Under the pieces are notes generated by a model, which made no database searches, had not been told where the DNA came from, and saw only the letters and a program-made list of their open reading frames with translations. Positions 1 to 10,012 of a stretch of DNA of 64,000 bases are shown in pieces (positions within the stretch are counted from its first letter, which is position 1; each line of letters starts with the position of its first letter). The position numbers and the translations under genes were made by a program. Source of the DNA: Sthenelais limicola (lineage: Eukaryota > Annelida > Polychaeta > Phyllodocida > Sigalionidae); contig OW804097.1 of NCBI GenBank assembly GCA_942159475.1, positions 59,664,986 through 59,728,985 on the forward strand. The letters are read 5' to 3'.

Positions 1-890
1 CTCGATCCAGGAGAGTATGTGGCACCAGAGTATCGTCACAATTTGATGGGAATGAATGGAAGTCTTGGGCTATTTACTTTCATAAATATGGATCGTTTTT
101 GTACGTTGACATTGCCCACCATCCCGCCCACCATCCTCCAACCTCCAAAATCGTTTAATATTATTGTTATATCTACGTGCAAAACCATCACCAATGGTTT
201 GCACATCATACGGTCGTGCTACCTGGTGAGAGGGTGAGAAACCATTTCCGAGTTTACCCGAACTTTGTTACCGAATATGGCCGAGTGTGCGATAGTGACG
301 GGCAGAATGTTGGCTTCAAAAAGTAGCGAGAGACATAGGCATTACCGCGCGCGGTCTGGTACTCTGTAATCATACTAGTAAGAGCTTGAAATCTTTGGTA
401 AAATCGCTCTTATAACTTATAATCTGGACACTAGGATAGGTGAGGAGTGTGGGCACATAGGAAATATAGGGTTATTTAGAAATTATAGCGTATTCTGCCC
501 AATAGTTTTTCAGCCTACGGCGGTTGTGTCGAATTTGCAAGTTACGGTTTTTATGCATGCATAATTATTATTATGCCACTGTCGACCTCTCGTCCAGACA
601 GCAGTAAGCAAGGGTGGTTGTGACCTTGCTTCCAATCTGGTGACATCTAGGACTGGTCTCCATGTGTATGTGGCCTTGTGCCACCCACTCATGGATCTAT
701 ATTCCAGGTGCAGCTGATCCATCACCAGATATGCTGGGTGCTGATAAGGAATGCCCTCTGGAGTAGGCAACTAGAACTGGGTTGCATGCACAGGGCTACA
801 CTACTGCCTACTGGGTGCCCCTAGAGGCGTGGATAGTACACATATATGAAAAACTCATTTAAAATGACCGTTTAAAAAAATACTGATATG
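1..890. other. No recognisable gene or repeat
   Basis: I see no repeat family of this window here. Positions 510-800 are noticeably richer in G+C than the surroundings and hold an 86-codon minus-strand frame, but it opens with TTG, has no clear splice sites and matches nothing I know. It is at most a weak exon candidate. Confidence 0.4.
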
Positions 891-894
891 ACAA

Positions 895-1010
895 TATCAG
901 ATATGCCCAGATATACCTAGTATTTATCATTTTTAAGGCTAATGTGGCAGAATTAACTAAAATTTAATGTGTAGAGCTGCTAATTGTACATTTTCTGACG
1001 TCCGGACCCA
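895..1010 (-). mobile_element. TIR-A miniature element, one half
   Basis: This is the GTAGAGCTGC half of the TIR-A family, running from the ATATGCCCAGATATACC core to the right terminal repeat (TACATTTTCTGACG...GGACCCA). The other half is missing. Minus strand is used when the GCAGCTCTACA end lies on the right. Confidence 0.75.
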
Positions 1011-1520
1011 TGTAGGCCTACTTTTCTTCCGGGGGATATTGTTCATAACGATCTATTATATTTTTCATGATAAAGCCTTAACAAATCAAAGGTGACTATT
1101 CTGTGAGTGACACTTATTCTTGTGAAGTGTTGTTCTTCAGGGAACGGTTTAAAAAAGCTTTGACACTTGAATATAAAGGTTTTCTTTAAACTGTGAATGT
1201 TTTCTCCTTAGTATAGTGCGACCAACGAGTGCAACTCGCAAATGAACATGGGAACAATTGTGATAATTTGATCAATCTGATTAGTAGTTAATTAAGGTTT
1301 CCCACCTTCCTAGGAGATAACATTTGAGTTAAATAGGTGATTGTCATAACTGTTCCTGTCATTTGTATTTATTTTTAAAAACTATTGAGGAGCAGTTCAC
1401 ATTGTACAGAAATTGACCTTTATCTTCGCCAAGATTTTCCTGGTAATAGACATACAGGACCAAATCTATTCTAATAATAACATGCTATTAACACCTTATC
1501 ATAAAGGTGTATCACTATTT
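1011..1520. other. No gene seen
   Basis: AT-rich sequence without an open frame of note or a repeat family that I can recognise. Confidence 0.5.
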
Positions 1521-1740
1521 GATAAAGGTCAATTGGCCACAAATCCTGTCAAATGAACCAACAAATTTAAGACAAAAAGCAGTTTCAAAATACAGTTCAA
1601 CATGACCGAACAGATTGTTTCAATCAACATAATACCAAATATACTCAGATATACCTAGAATTATCGTTTTCAGCCTACTTTAGTAGAATTTACTAAATAT
1701 GTAAAGCTGCCGATTATATATTTTCTGACGCTGTGACCCA
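1521..1740 (-). mobile_element. TIR-A copy, near full length, diverged
   Basis: The internal landmarks occur in order: CAAATTTAAGACAAAAA, CAGTTCAACATGACCGAACAG, AATACCAAATATACTCAGAT and GTAAAGCTGCCGATTATATA, then TTTTCTGACG and TGACCCA followed by TA. The left terminal repeat is decayed. Confidence 0.75.
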
Positions 1741-1829
1741 TAACCGCCCATTAATGCGTCGAAGAAAATTGAGTCTTAATTTAAACAGGTACAAAATACA
1801 ATTATAATCAATAAAAGATCTTTTTTTAA

Positions 1830-2045
1830 TGCAATACTAAATATAAAACGATATACATAGTTTTTATCATGTCTTAGCTTAATTTAGCTTAATTTATTAA
1901 ACATCTGGGTGAAGTCTTCAACAACCCTCTCAAATAGCCCAAATTTAAAACTAAATTAAAGTTCAAAATTCTTTTTAACATTATTCAAACAGATGTTTTA
2001 AATCAAAGTAATAGCCAAATACTCATATATGCCCAGTAGTTATTA
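1830..2045 (-). mobile_element. Two abutting TIR-A fragments
   Basis: Positions 1830-1900 resemble the ATACCTAGTATTTATCAT...TAGCTTAATTT half. A second copy then begins at TGGGTGAAGTCTTCA (1907) and runs through CTCTCAAATAGCCCAAATTT to about 2045, where homology is lost. Confidence 0.6.
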
Positions 2046-2444
2046 TTTGACAGCATGATAAGATTTATATTTAGGATTTTCTCGCAGGAAAAACATGCAT
2101 TTCGTCAAACCGATATTTTCAGCAGATCCTCTAGTGTTGTTTGTTTTACAATCGATCATATACAGTATGGTTGGTTAGAAAATATTACAGAAAGATGACT
2201 TGAGAAGTACAAGTATAATGACCAAATACATGCAGATAAGTATGTACAGTCAGTCAAGCGAATAATTCTTTTCGATCTATAGGTGTGACTTGTGTGACTT
2301 GGGTGACTTGTCAACACCATAAGCTATGAGAAAAACAATTACTTATACCAGAGATCAGAGTATGAATGAAATATTAAAAATATACACCAAGCGCACGTGT
2401 ACTCACACATGTTCCATTTATAACTTCTAAAAATAATTTAGCTG
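2046..2444. other. No gene seen
   Basis: AT-rich sequence without an identifiable feature. A short GTGACTTG direct repeat occurs around 2285-2310. Confidence 0.45.
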
Positions 2445-2591
2445 GATTTACTAGAGCTGCAAATTATAGAGCTGCCAATCGTACATTTTCTGGAGTATTC
2501 GCCCACCTATATAGAGCTGGTGACTACATTTCCCGGAGAATTCGCCCATCTAGAGCTGCCGATTGTACATTTTTTCTGGCAACTTGACCCA
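2445..2591 (-). mobile_element. TIR-A right ends, repeated in tandem
   Basis: The motif TAGAGCTGCCRATYGTACA with TTTTCTGG follows in two or three partial copies within 150 bp. The last has the full right terminal repeat ending CTTGACCCA. It looks like local duplication of one element end. Confidence 0.6.
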
Positions 2592-2946
2592 TGTTCAACC
2601 ACAATACTATAGTCATTGTCCACCCAGAAATAACCTTAACTCTAGGTTTAAACATCACAAAAAGTAGCACATCCTGTACTGATCATATTTCCAAAAGTTA
2701 TAACTTTCAAAATAACATTTCGCAAAAATAGCATCCGTTCTTTTTCCGATAACACAAATATATGACACAAATATATCTGGTCAATGTTGTCATGAGTCTG
2801 TTTAACTCGCACGTAACATGATGGATCACGTTATAAAATGGTCACAATTCCTATTAGTAGCTTCCTCTTCCTTAGTCTTTAGTCATATATATGGGTAACA
2901 TCACCAGATAATGTACAATGCACCTTCACATGCACAATCCTCTGAC
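2592..2946. other. No gene seen
   Basis: AT-rich sequence without a supported feature. Confidence 0.45.
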
Positions 2947-3459
2947 ACTGCCAAATCTAAGACAAGAATGACGATTATAATAAAGTTTAACATTAATTGA
3001 ACAGATTTCCCGAATCAATTGAATACCGAATATATTTAGATATACCTAGTATTCAGTTTCAGTGGAGCCCCAGCAACTCTTTTTTATAACATGTTCTTAT
3101 CCAGTTTCAAAATTACTAAACATTTTCATCTGGGAAGCCTGTTCGGAAGGCTACATCTAAATGGGTTAAGAATCACTGTTTAAAATTGCTAATTACTCCA
3201 CTATTGTTATATTTTATTATAAAAAGTATAAATGGTAAACTACACAGGAACTGAAAGAACAGAAATCATTCCATAAAATGTTAAACAATGAGAGTTCTTA
3301 ACAATTACATTATAATCTTCAAATCAAGTTTCCAACTGACTAAACACTTTTATCTATGTAACTATAGGGATGAAACAGGTAAAAGATGTATTTATCATTT
3401 TTCAGAATTTACTAAATGTGTAGAACTGACGAGTGTACATTGTCCGACGGCCTCACCCA
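2947..3459 (-). mobile_element. TIR-A copy split by an insertion
   Basis: The left internal part (AAATCTAAGACAAGAA...GATATACCTAGTATTCA) ends near 3055. The right part (TTTATCATTTTTCAGAATTTACTAAATGTGTAGAACTG) resumes near 3388 and ends CTCACCCA. About 330 bp of unrelated AT-rich DNA separates the halves. Confidence 0.65.
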
Positions 3460-4363
3460 TACATACATGTACATACATACACCTACATAACAGCTAATGA
3501 TGATTGCGTGATGAAATATGTAATGTTAAATGCTAAGTACCTCATGATATATTGGCTGTTTATATTGGACACCGTGATAGTCACAAGACAACACAAATGT
3601 GCTCCAGAATTCGATCAGAATGACTGAACAAGAATGCATGCAATCAGTAAATCATGCAAGTACATGTAGTTACATATTGCTTTGTGTGATTTCTCCTTAG
3701 TCTCTGTGCAAATGTATCTCTCGAATTTAACAGCCTCAGCGAAACTGACCACTTATTGCTGTCTTCTTATCTCCTGACAGTGTTTGACTGAAGGGAGTTG
3801 TTGCACAAAAACCCAAGGCATTGTTTTGCATTGCATCCTTTGTTTCTAAGTGCATATCTCTATTACGACTTAGAAGTAGTTAGTGTTCACTTAACGGGCG
3901 TGTTAACAAATGTGCTACTGTGATACGTTTCATTCAATGTCATACAAATTGTACAAAATAAATCAATTCAAACAGTTATTTTAAGTGAGTTGTCCTTTCG
4001 GCTGATATATAACTACAGATAAGCTACTTAAAGTTCTTGATCATCAATTCTATAGAATTATATAGTCAGTTAGTCAACTCGATACATACACCAGATATGA
4101 AGGTTAACATTCCTTCCTGAAAAATACTCCTTTTTTTGTTATTTCTTTGCCCAATGAAAGACATACAATTCACAATAGTGATTCCAACGATACCGCATGT
4201 GATAAAACAATCAAAATATTCTGCGTTAGATTTTACACATCTATCTGAACTGTTCTTACAGTCGATTTCATTCATAAACCTAAATCTCGATCAAAATGGT
4301 CGGACACTACCTCGGATTGAGACCCCTAACCACTCTTAGACTAGATGTTCCTCTGGTCAGTCC
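3460..4363. other. No gene seen; short ACATACAT repeat
   Basis: An imperfect ACATACATGT microsatellite lies at 3461-3485. The remaining ~880 bp contains only short overlapping open frames on both strands, as expected by chance at this base composition. Confidence 0.5.
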
Positions 4364-4562
4364 TGGGTGAAATCGCCTGAAAATGTACAAATCGCCTTCA
4401 TACATCAGCTGGAAAAAAACCGGATAAAGTTGTCGATAAGAATTTGACAAAATTCTCATCGCCAAAAATGTTTGTTGACAGTGGCCAAACCATTATATTG
4501 AACTGTATTTTGAACGATTCTGAACCTAGTTCTCGTCTGAAATCTAGGTTATTTGATAGGCT
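4364..4562. mobile_element. TIR-A mosaic
   Basis: A left end (TGGGTGAAATCGCCTGAAAATG) at 4367 is followed by internal TIR-A sequence in the opposite orientation (TTGAACTGTATTTTGAACG...GAAATCTAGGTTATTTGA). This suggests two copies joined by deletion or inversion. Confidence 0.55.
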
Positions 4563-4914
4563 TTAAATAATGATGGCAAATTTTTCACTTGTATCATTAT
4601 GAAGCCATGAAGGCATACAATGTATTGTTTTAGAATCCTAATCACTGTACAAACATTAAGGTATAATACAGACAGATACACACTCACTCGTAATCGATAC
4701 TTTTCTACAAATGGTGGAGATCATATTTTAGAATTCATACATTTCTACATTTATATAAAGGAGGTTACATTTATATAATTTAAGAGGTTTTACTTGTAAT
4801 TGTAAGTTATTGCAGAAGGTGTGAAATGAAATGAAGTGAGATTAAAGGATGATGTTTACAGACTTGTTGCAGTTCACATATCTTTTATAAGAAGTGATGA
4901 ATGGGTATATATAC
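4563..4914. other. No gene seen
   Basis: AT-rich. A GAAATGAAATGAAG stretch near 4830 is low-complexity only. Confidence 0.45.
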
Positions 4915-5736
4915 AGGATAACTAACGAGTTGGTTGAAGGATTGTGAATATTGCACGAGTTGCGCAGCAACGAGTGCAATATTCACAATCCTTCAACCAA
5001 CGAGTTAGTTATCTGATTTATTATATATGCTCTATATAATGCAGAACAATGTATATTTTGAAGAAAAATTACCATTATAAGGTGCTTTGATCATGTTTTT
5101 TGTGTGAATAAACCTAGGCCTATAACAATGAACCGCGCTATTCTAGCCTACCATCGCTGCAAGGGCAGCCAAGTTGAGAAAAATAGCTCACAGTTCCGAA
5201 TCAATTTTAGACACTTTCACCGTTTTAAATCTTTTTAAAATAAAGTAATGGTTTAAAAAAAGGTAGGCATCGATAATGATTAAAGGATTTCAGTTTATTA
5301 ATTCATTTGATAGGTATATTACACCTCTACCTGTGTAGAAAGTTACGGCGATCTCTAGCCTACAGCTGTTGTCAGCTGGCCGGGACTGCGGGAAAATCGC
5401 TCACATTTTAAAAACTAATTTCCAAAACTTTGAAGCTTTGAATAGTTTTAAAACTACAGCAATGCTTTAACAAAGGATAAACTTAAATTAGATGAAAGTA
5501 TTTTAGTTTATTTCCTTCTTTTTGATCTAATTTCACCGTTCATCCTCCCGTTCTGTCTGCGTTGACAACTGATCACGCCAATGGCGTGATTCCCCTCAGA
5601 TGGGCCTACACGCTGTCATAGGCGCCTTCAGAGCGTGGAGTTGTATATGACACAACTCAGAGCGTGGAGTTGTATACGTGCACAACGTATACAACTCCAC
5701 AATACGTTGTTTTAACGGCAACGCGTATATAATAAA
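4915..5736 (-). mobile_element. Hairpin-capped (Helentron-like) element H1
   Basis: Read on the minus strand the element begins TTTATTATATACGC (5736-5723), and its near-identical inverted partner (5017-5030, 13 of 14 matching) lies just inside a large terminal hairpin. Hairpin arms are 4917-4963 and 4967-5013: 47 bp, 43 matching, 3-nt loop. A second, perfect 16-bp hairpin (5664-5679 with 5685-5700) sits 20-odd bases inside the 5' repeat. The interior holds two diverged ~210-bp direct repeats (about 5110-5300 and 5330-5515) and no coding frame. A terminal repeat plus a subterminal repeat followed by a 3' hairpin is the known layout of non-autonomous Helentrons. The assignment is inference. Confidence 0.6.
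5110..5515. repeat. Diverged ~210-bp tandem duplication
   Basis: Two blocks share TCTAGCCTAC, then GCAAGGGCAGCC versus GTCAGCTGGCC, then AGCTCACAG versus CGCTCACA, then GTTTTAAA runs and a GGATTTCAGTTTATT versus GTATTTTAGTTTATT end. Identity is low, so the duplication is old. Confidence 0.45.
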
Positions 5737-5989
5737 GTCTGTTATGCAACCATCGGTATTACCCTGATCTCCTTAGTGGATAACAACAGAACTGCCAGTG
5801 CAGCGATGTAGGCCTATGCAAATTGCATGTACAACACATAGCATAATAGGGCGTGTAAGTTCAAAATGGCCGCCAGTTGGTTCGTCACGCACTTGCTGCT
5901 ACTTCCGGGACAGGAAGTGACGCCCGGGGGGGGGGGGGTACTTGAGTTCATAGTGTATACAGGTATGTGCCGCGGTAAAGGCCCCCCTT

Positions 5990-6140
5990 TTTCAGCCCCA
6001 GCAGCTCTCAAAGGCCCCTACTTTTTGCCTGAATCAGCTCCTGAAGGTCCCCTCTTTTCAGGCACCAAGCACCCGAAGGTCAGCTCCTAAAGACCACATT
6101 TTTCAGGCTGTCAGCTCCCGAAGCTCAGCTTCCAAAGATG
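5990..6140 (+). repeat. Minisatellite, CAGCTCCCGAAGGTCCCC units
   Basis: About five degenerate ~28-bp units of the form CAGCTCCYGAAGGTCCCC(T/A)NTTTTCAGGC. Two more, better conserved, lie at 6470-6535. Open frames across this block on either strand are repeat translations. Confidence 0.7.
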
Positions 6141-6464
6141 CCCCCATTAATAAGCATTCACATGCTTCTCTGACTTAGTGCAGAAATCACATTTCCAACA
6201 ATAGGATAAAGCAGCATCCTGTATTTTCCTTATGACTGCCATCACACAATTTACAGCAGACACACTGATGAGAAGAGTTAATCCCCTCTGATCTGGGTAG
6301 CCCATTTGATATATAGATTTAAAACAAACATGAGAAATGCAATTAATACCAGCACAAACATGTGGAGTCACATAAGGGAAAATTCGGAGGTATGCCAGCC
6401 ATTCTTTTCTCTGCAACCTTCTGGGGGGGGGGGGGCATGCCCCCCTACCCCCTAGCGGAGATTG

Positions 6465-6540
6465 CAGATAATCAGCTCCCGAAGGTCCCCTATTTTCATG
6501 CTAACCAGCTCCCGAAGGTCCCCAATTTTTACCTGCCGCG
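6465..6540 (+). repeat. Second cluster of the same minisatellite
   Basis: Two units of CAGCTCCCGAAGGTCCCC separated by TATTTTCATGCTAAC. It follows a G tract and the near-palindrome GGGGGGCATGCCCCCC at 6428. Confidence 0.7.
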
Positions 6541-6955
6541 GCACCCCCCTGTGACGTCGCACGCATTGAAATGGCATTGGGACGAAGAGTTTTCAATGTT
6601 TTTAGATTTCTCCAAGATTTATTTTAAGTTCTGACCACTGAATAGCCATATATAGGGTCAAATTATTCCATATATGGTGACCAGAAACTTTGGGACATTG
6701 CTGGGGTGATGGAGACAGAGGATATTTATTTTGCTAATGTAAAGTCTACTGGTGGAATTCACTTCCTGTCCCGGAAGTGATACAAAACAAGATTAAAAAA
6801 ACAAAAGTGGGCAAATGGCGGCCATGACACTTGCAGGCCATCTTGAGAATAAATTGTATCTTAATTAGCTGTCTAAATATTCTTATACTTATTCTCATAG
6901 TCCAATCAGTAATCTTCATGGTCAAGTTTTTGAGATAGTCAAGATTTATCAAATG

Positions 6956-7158
6956 CGATGTGTCACAGTAAAATGAGTCAGAAGTCGCAACAATTTTGAA
7001 ATATCATCATATTTTGAAAAGATGAGATCAAGCAGATTCCAATGATGGTAAACATTAGGACATCTAATAAGTACTTTAATATTTCAAGTTTGATACAAAA
7101 CACTTTGAAAAATAGCTATTTTGCGACTTGTGACTCATTTTTCTGTAACACATCACAA
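6956..7158 (+). mobile_element. TIR-B element, short complete form
   Basis: Terminal repeats are GATGTGTCACAGTAAAATGAGTCA...AAGTCGCAA and the inverted TTTTGCGACTTGTGACTCATTTTTCTGTAACACATCACA. The 203-bp copy contains the left internal block (GATGAGATCAAGCAGATTCC, AATGATGGTAAACATTAGGA) joined directly to the right end. It is an internal-deletion form of the ~400-bp TIR-B family. Confidence 0.8.
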
Positions 7159-7339
7159 ATGCCCTTACTCAACCGTAAGTTAACGATCCATACCCAGCTG
7201 TGATGTGATATATATTGTTATTGTATTTCTAAAAAGAAAAGCGTGCTACTGCCTCAGGATCATGTTAAACAAATAGCTGATTTTATTACTCTACGGCAAC
7301 TTAAGTATTCTAACCTGATATGTCATCAGAATCTTGTTT

Positions 7340-7398
7340 GCATAACAATCTGCGAGTAGCTTTTTCAGTATTAATATTGCGCTCGCAGATTGTTATGC
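7340..7398. repeat. Perfect 17-bp inverted repeat
   Basis: GCATAACAATCTGCGAG at 7340-7356 is exactly complementary to CTCGCAGATTGTTATGC at 7382-7398, with a 25-nt AT-rich loop. It resembles the hairpin caps of the H elements, but no partner TTTATTA-type inverted repeat was found. Confidence 0.7.
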
Positions 7399-7559
7399 AA
7401 CGGGGGCAATGTATCAATGCTGCTTTATATATGTATCTAGAATAGTTCTAAGCTGTTCTCTTTCTTCTACAGTCAGGTCCAGACGGCCACATTCCTCGAT
7501 TCCACATCCAGCGATAAGCTTAACCACAAGGCTAAGACTAAAAGTGTTAATGACCCCTA

Positions 7560-7690
7560 AAACGTAGGGGTCCAAAACTGCCTTCTAAACATGACTGTCT
7601 GTTTTATTCTTTTTCTTTATTCTTTTTTTTATATAGAAACCTGTAAACCATAAACCACAAATAAAGAATTCTTTCCTTCCTTCCTTCATT
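7560..7690 (+). mobile_element. LINE 3' tail fragment
   Basis: Ends ACCACAAATAAAGAATTC followed by TTCCTTCCTTCC. A poly(A)-signal-like AAATAAAG followed by a short simple repeat is the usual 3' end of CR1/L2/RTE-type retrotransposons. No coding part remains. Confidence 0.5.
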
Positions 7691-8229
7691 CAATGGGGAA
7701 GTTGACTTAACCTGAACCTTTTTTTTTTATAAATATTTTATTCATCATTGACATCATGTAAGCTACATTGTTCTCAGTACAAACTGATATCTAACTCAAT
7801 TTTAGAGAAAATTGATACAAATAATTCTTTTATATTTTATTTAGAATATTTATACAGTGTATCAACAATTACAATAATGCTTATAACTAGTCATGTAACC
7901 AGTACAATGTCTGGTTTGTAAAATAGGTCTGCTTCAGTGATATGGGCTCACGGGTGATATATTCGGTTAAGAATTCCATGGTCTTCCGCCCACTGCTGTC
8001 TCTAACTACCATTTGAATTATATCAAATCAATAATGTGTTACCTGACACACAGTCCCTGCATGTATAATAACACAACTCTCATTACAACACATGAATTTA
8101 TCACCAGTATATGGTTCTTTAGACATCACTTGTCAATACCAATTTAATGCATCTAATGTATATAATATAATATATGTTGAAACATTGCTTGAGTACTCGT
8201 AAAATGTAATGGCCAACTATCTAATATAT
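7691..8229. other. No gene; possible minus-strand retroposed tail
   Basis: On the minus strand GAATAAAATATTTATAAAAAAAAAAGG ends near 7716. This looks like an AATAAA signal followed by poly(A), so a retrosequence tail is possible. Nothing else was recognised. Confidence 0.35.
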
Positions 8230-8990
8230 AAAGCACTAGAAGCGTTTTTTTGTCACGCATGTTCTGGGAATCTGGGATGTCCCCGTCTGTTTTTTTGTCT
8301 GTACAGGTCCGTCGACCCTGTGTGGAGGACATTACATGTGGTTTGTGAAGGTTTCTGGGGTGAAAATGTGATTTTGAAGCCGTTTTTATATATTGGGATT
8401 TCCACACTCTATTTATAGCCTAGGAAAACCCTTGTGACTCACTGAGATACTACGTCATTTCCCACAAGGGTAAAGAACACCTTTTCGGGAACCGGGATTG
8501 GGACCTATTTTAGGTTGGGATTTGGGATTTAAAAGGGCCTATGGGATTTGGGAAAGGGTGACCATGTTGGCATGATTTTTCCAGGTAGGGATTGCAAATA
8601 GAAAAACGGGATTGCAAATTGAAAACCTTCGGGATTCGGAAAATGGGGCTTATAAAAAATGAGAAACAGGATTCAAGAGGGGGTCTTCCCCACCCTGATT
8701 TGAGAGGGGAAGCGTGTGTGTGTAGGGGGGAGGGTGTAGGAAGGAAGAGGGTGGGGAAATAGGAGAGGGGGAGGGAAAGAAGAGGGGGAGGGAAAAGAGG
8801 GGAGGGAGAGGATGTAGGGGAAGGGAGAGAGGGGAGGGAGAGAAACCGAGGAGGGGGAGCATGAGGAAGAGGGGAGGGAGTGGGGGAATCGGTGATTGGG
8901 TTGGGAGAGAAAAACAGGTATGAAATACAGAGAAGAGGCGGAGGGAAAAGAGGGAGACGGGGGAAATGTGGGGAGAGAGGGGGACCGTCC
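8230..8990 (+). repeat. Composite dispersed repeat, copy 1, with purine-rich tract
   Basis: The block TGTGGTTTGTGAAGG...GGTGAAAATGTGATTTTGAAGCC...CCACACTCTATTTATAGCC (8336-8420) recurs at 39796-39882. The purine-rich block (about 8750-8985), with GAGGATGTAGGGGAAGGG and GAGAAAAACAGGTATGAAA, recurs at 41300-41440. Between them (8490-8640) is a degenerate GGGATTTGGGA repeat. The 133-codon minus-strand frame across the tract is Pro/Ser/Leu-rich repeat translation, not a gene. Confidence 0.75.
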
Positions 8991-9145
8991 GGAGGACAGG
9001 TACTTTGCTAGTATTGTATAAAGTAGTTAATTCAAATTCATATTGATACATTTATGTCTGTATGAGAAACATGTCCATCTCGAGGCAGATCAAATTATTA
9101 ATTCATAAAGAGATCGTATTTGTCCATGCACACATGCAGCGCGAA

Positions 9146-9389
9146 TCAGGTCATCAGAAAATGTACAATCGACAGCTCTACACATTTAGTGAATTCTGCC
9201 AAATTAGCTAAAAATGATAGGTACTATAGGGCCTATAGGTATATCTGGACATATAGTTGGTATTGTGTTGATTCAAAATATCTGTTCGGTTATGTCGAAG
9301 TGAATTTTGAACCTAATTCTTGTCTTAAATTTGGATTATCTGAGAGGATCGGTGAAGGTGGATTGTACATTTTCCAGCGATTTCACTCT
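9146..9389 (+). mobile_element. TIR-A copy, full length
   Basis: Left end TCAGGTCATCAGAAAATGTA, then GACAGCTCTACACATTTAG, GGTATATCTGGACATATA, CTGTTCGGTTATG, AAATTTGGATTATCTGAGAG and GTGAAGGTGGATTGTACA, ending CAGCGATTTCAC. All landmarks are in family order. Short frames across it are shadows of the repeat. Confidence 0.85.
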
Positions 9390-9654
9390 TTATATATATA
9401 ATTTATATGAACGCAAAGTTACAGTTAGTGAACCCGGAGTATCCTACTTCCAGATGGTTTCTGTGTTCCATCCAGTTTCAGGCCAAGTAAAGGCGAACTA
9501 AATCTGAATAAAAGCAACCGCATAAATTATACTTGAAAGCGCCCGACCTTTGAATGAATGCAATAACGGGGGAAACTGAACGAATCCGGACGAATGCTGA
9601 ATGTCGTTCTACATGCACATGTATACATGCCTCCCTCACATTTCAACTTTTATA

Positions 9655-10012
9655 GCCTTATCAGTCTATTTCTGTTTTCGCTCTCGCTTTCTCTGTTTTC
9701 TCTTTCTCCTTCTACCTCTTCTCTCTGTCTCCTCTCTCTCCGTGTCCCACTCTGTCTTTCTCTCTCCTCTCTTTCTCTCTCCTCTCTCCCTTTCCTTGTC
9801 TCCCTCCCGCTCTATCTCCCTCTCTGTCTTTCTCTCTTCGCTGTCTCCCTCCTCTCTCTCTCTCCCTTCTCGCTCTTCTTTTTTCTCTTCTCTCTCCCCC
9901 CTTTCTCTCTCTTATCTCTCTCCCCTCCCCCTCCCCCTCTCTCCTCTTCACTCCCCCTCCTGTCCCCCTCCCCTCTCTCCTCTCTCTACTGTCCCTTCCT
10001 CTCTCTCTTCCG
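9655..10012. repeat. Pyrimidine-rich (CT)n tract
   Basis: About 350 bp of almost pure TCTC/TCCC sequence on the plus strand. Frames of 150-163 codons cross it in two plus-strand phases and one on the minus strand, all Ser/Leu/Pro or Arg/Glu/Gly repeats, so none is credible as protein. Confidence 0.9.

Larger units (their letters stand above)
5864..6830. mobile_element. Inverted-repeat element with internal minisatellite
   Basis: The left end carries ATGGCCGCCA (5866) and ACTTCCGGGACAGGAAGTGA (5901-5920). The right end carries the same two blocks inverted: CACTTCCTGTCCCGGAAGTGA (6770-6790) and ATGGCGGCCAT (6815). Between them are G tracts at 5928 and 6422 and two clusters of a ~28-bp repeat built on CAGCTCCCGAAGGTCCCC. 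No transposase is visible, so it would be non-autonomous. The exact termini were not found. Confidence 0.55.

Noticed and set aside
4917..5013. Bacterial-type terminator or attachment-site interpretation of the long hairpins
   Set aside because: The context is eukaryotic non-coding DNA, and the hairpins are parts of repeated elements with inverted partners.
8650..9051. 133-codon minus-strand frame
   Set aside because: It is the translation of a purine-rich tract that recurs at 41250-41440 with a different frame structure.
9655..10012. Open frames of 150-163 codons
   Set aside because: They lie entirely in a CT-rich tract, are open in several phases at once and encode only Ser/Leu/Pro or Arg/Glu/Gly repeats.
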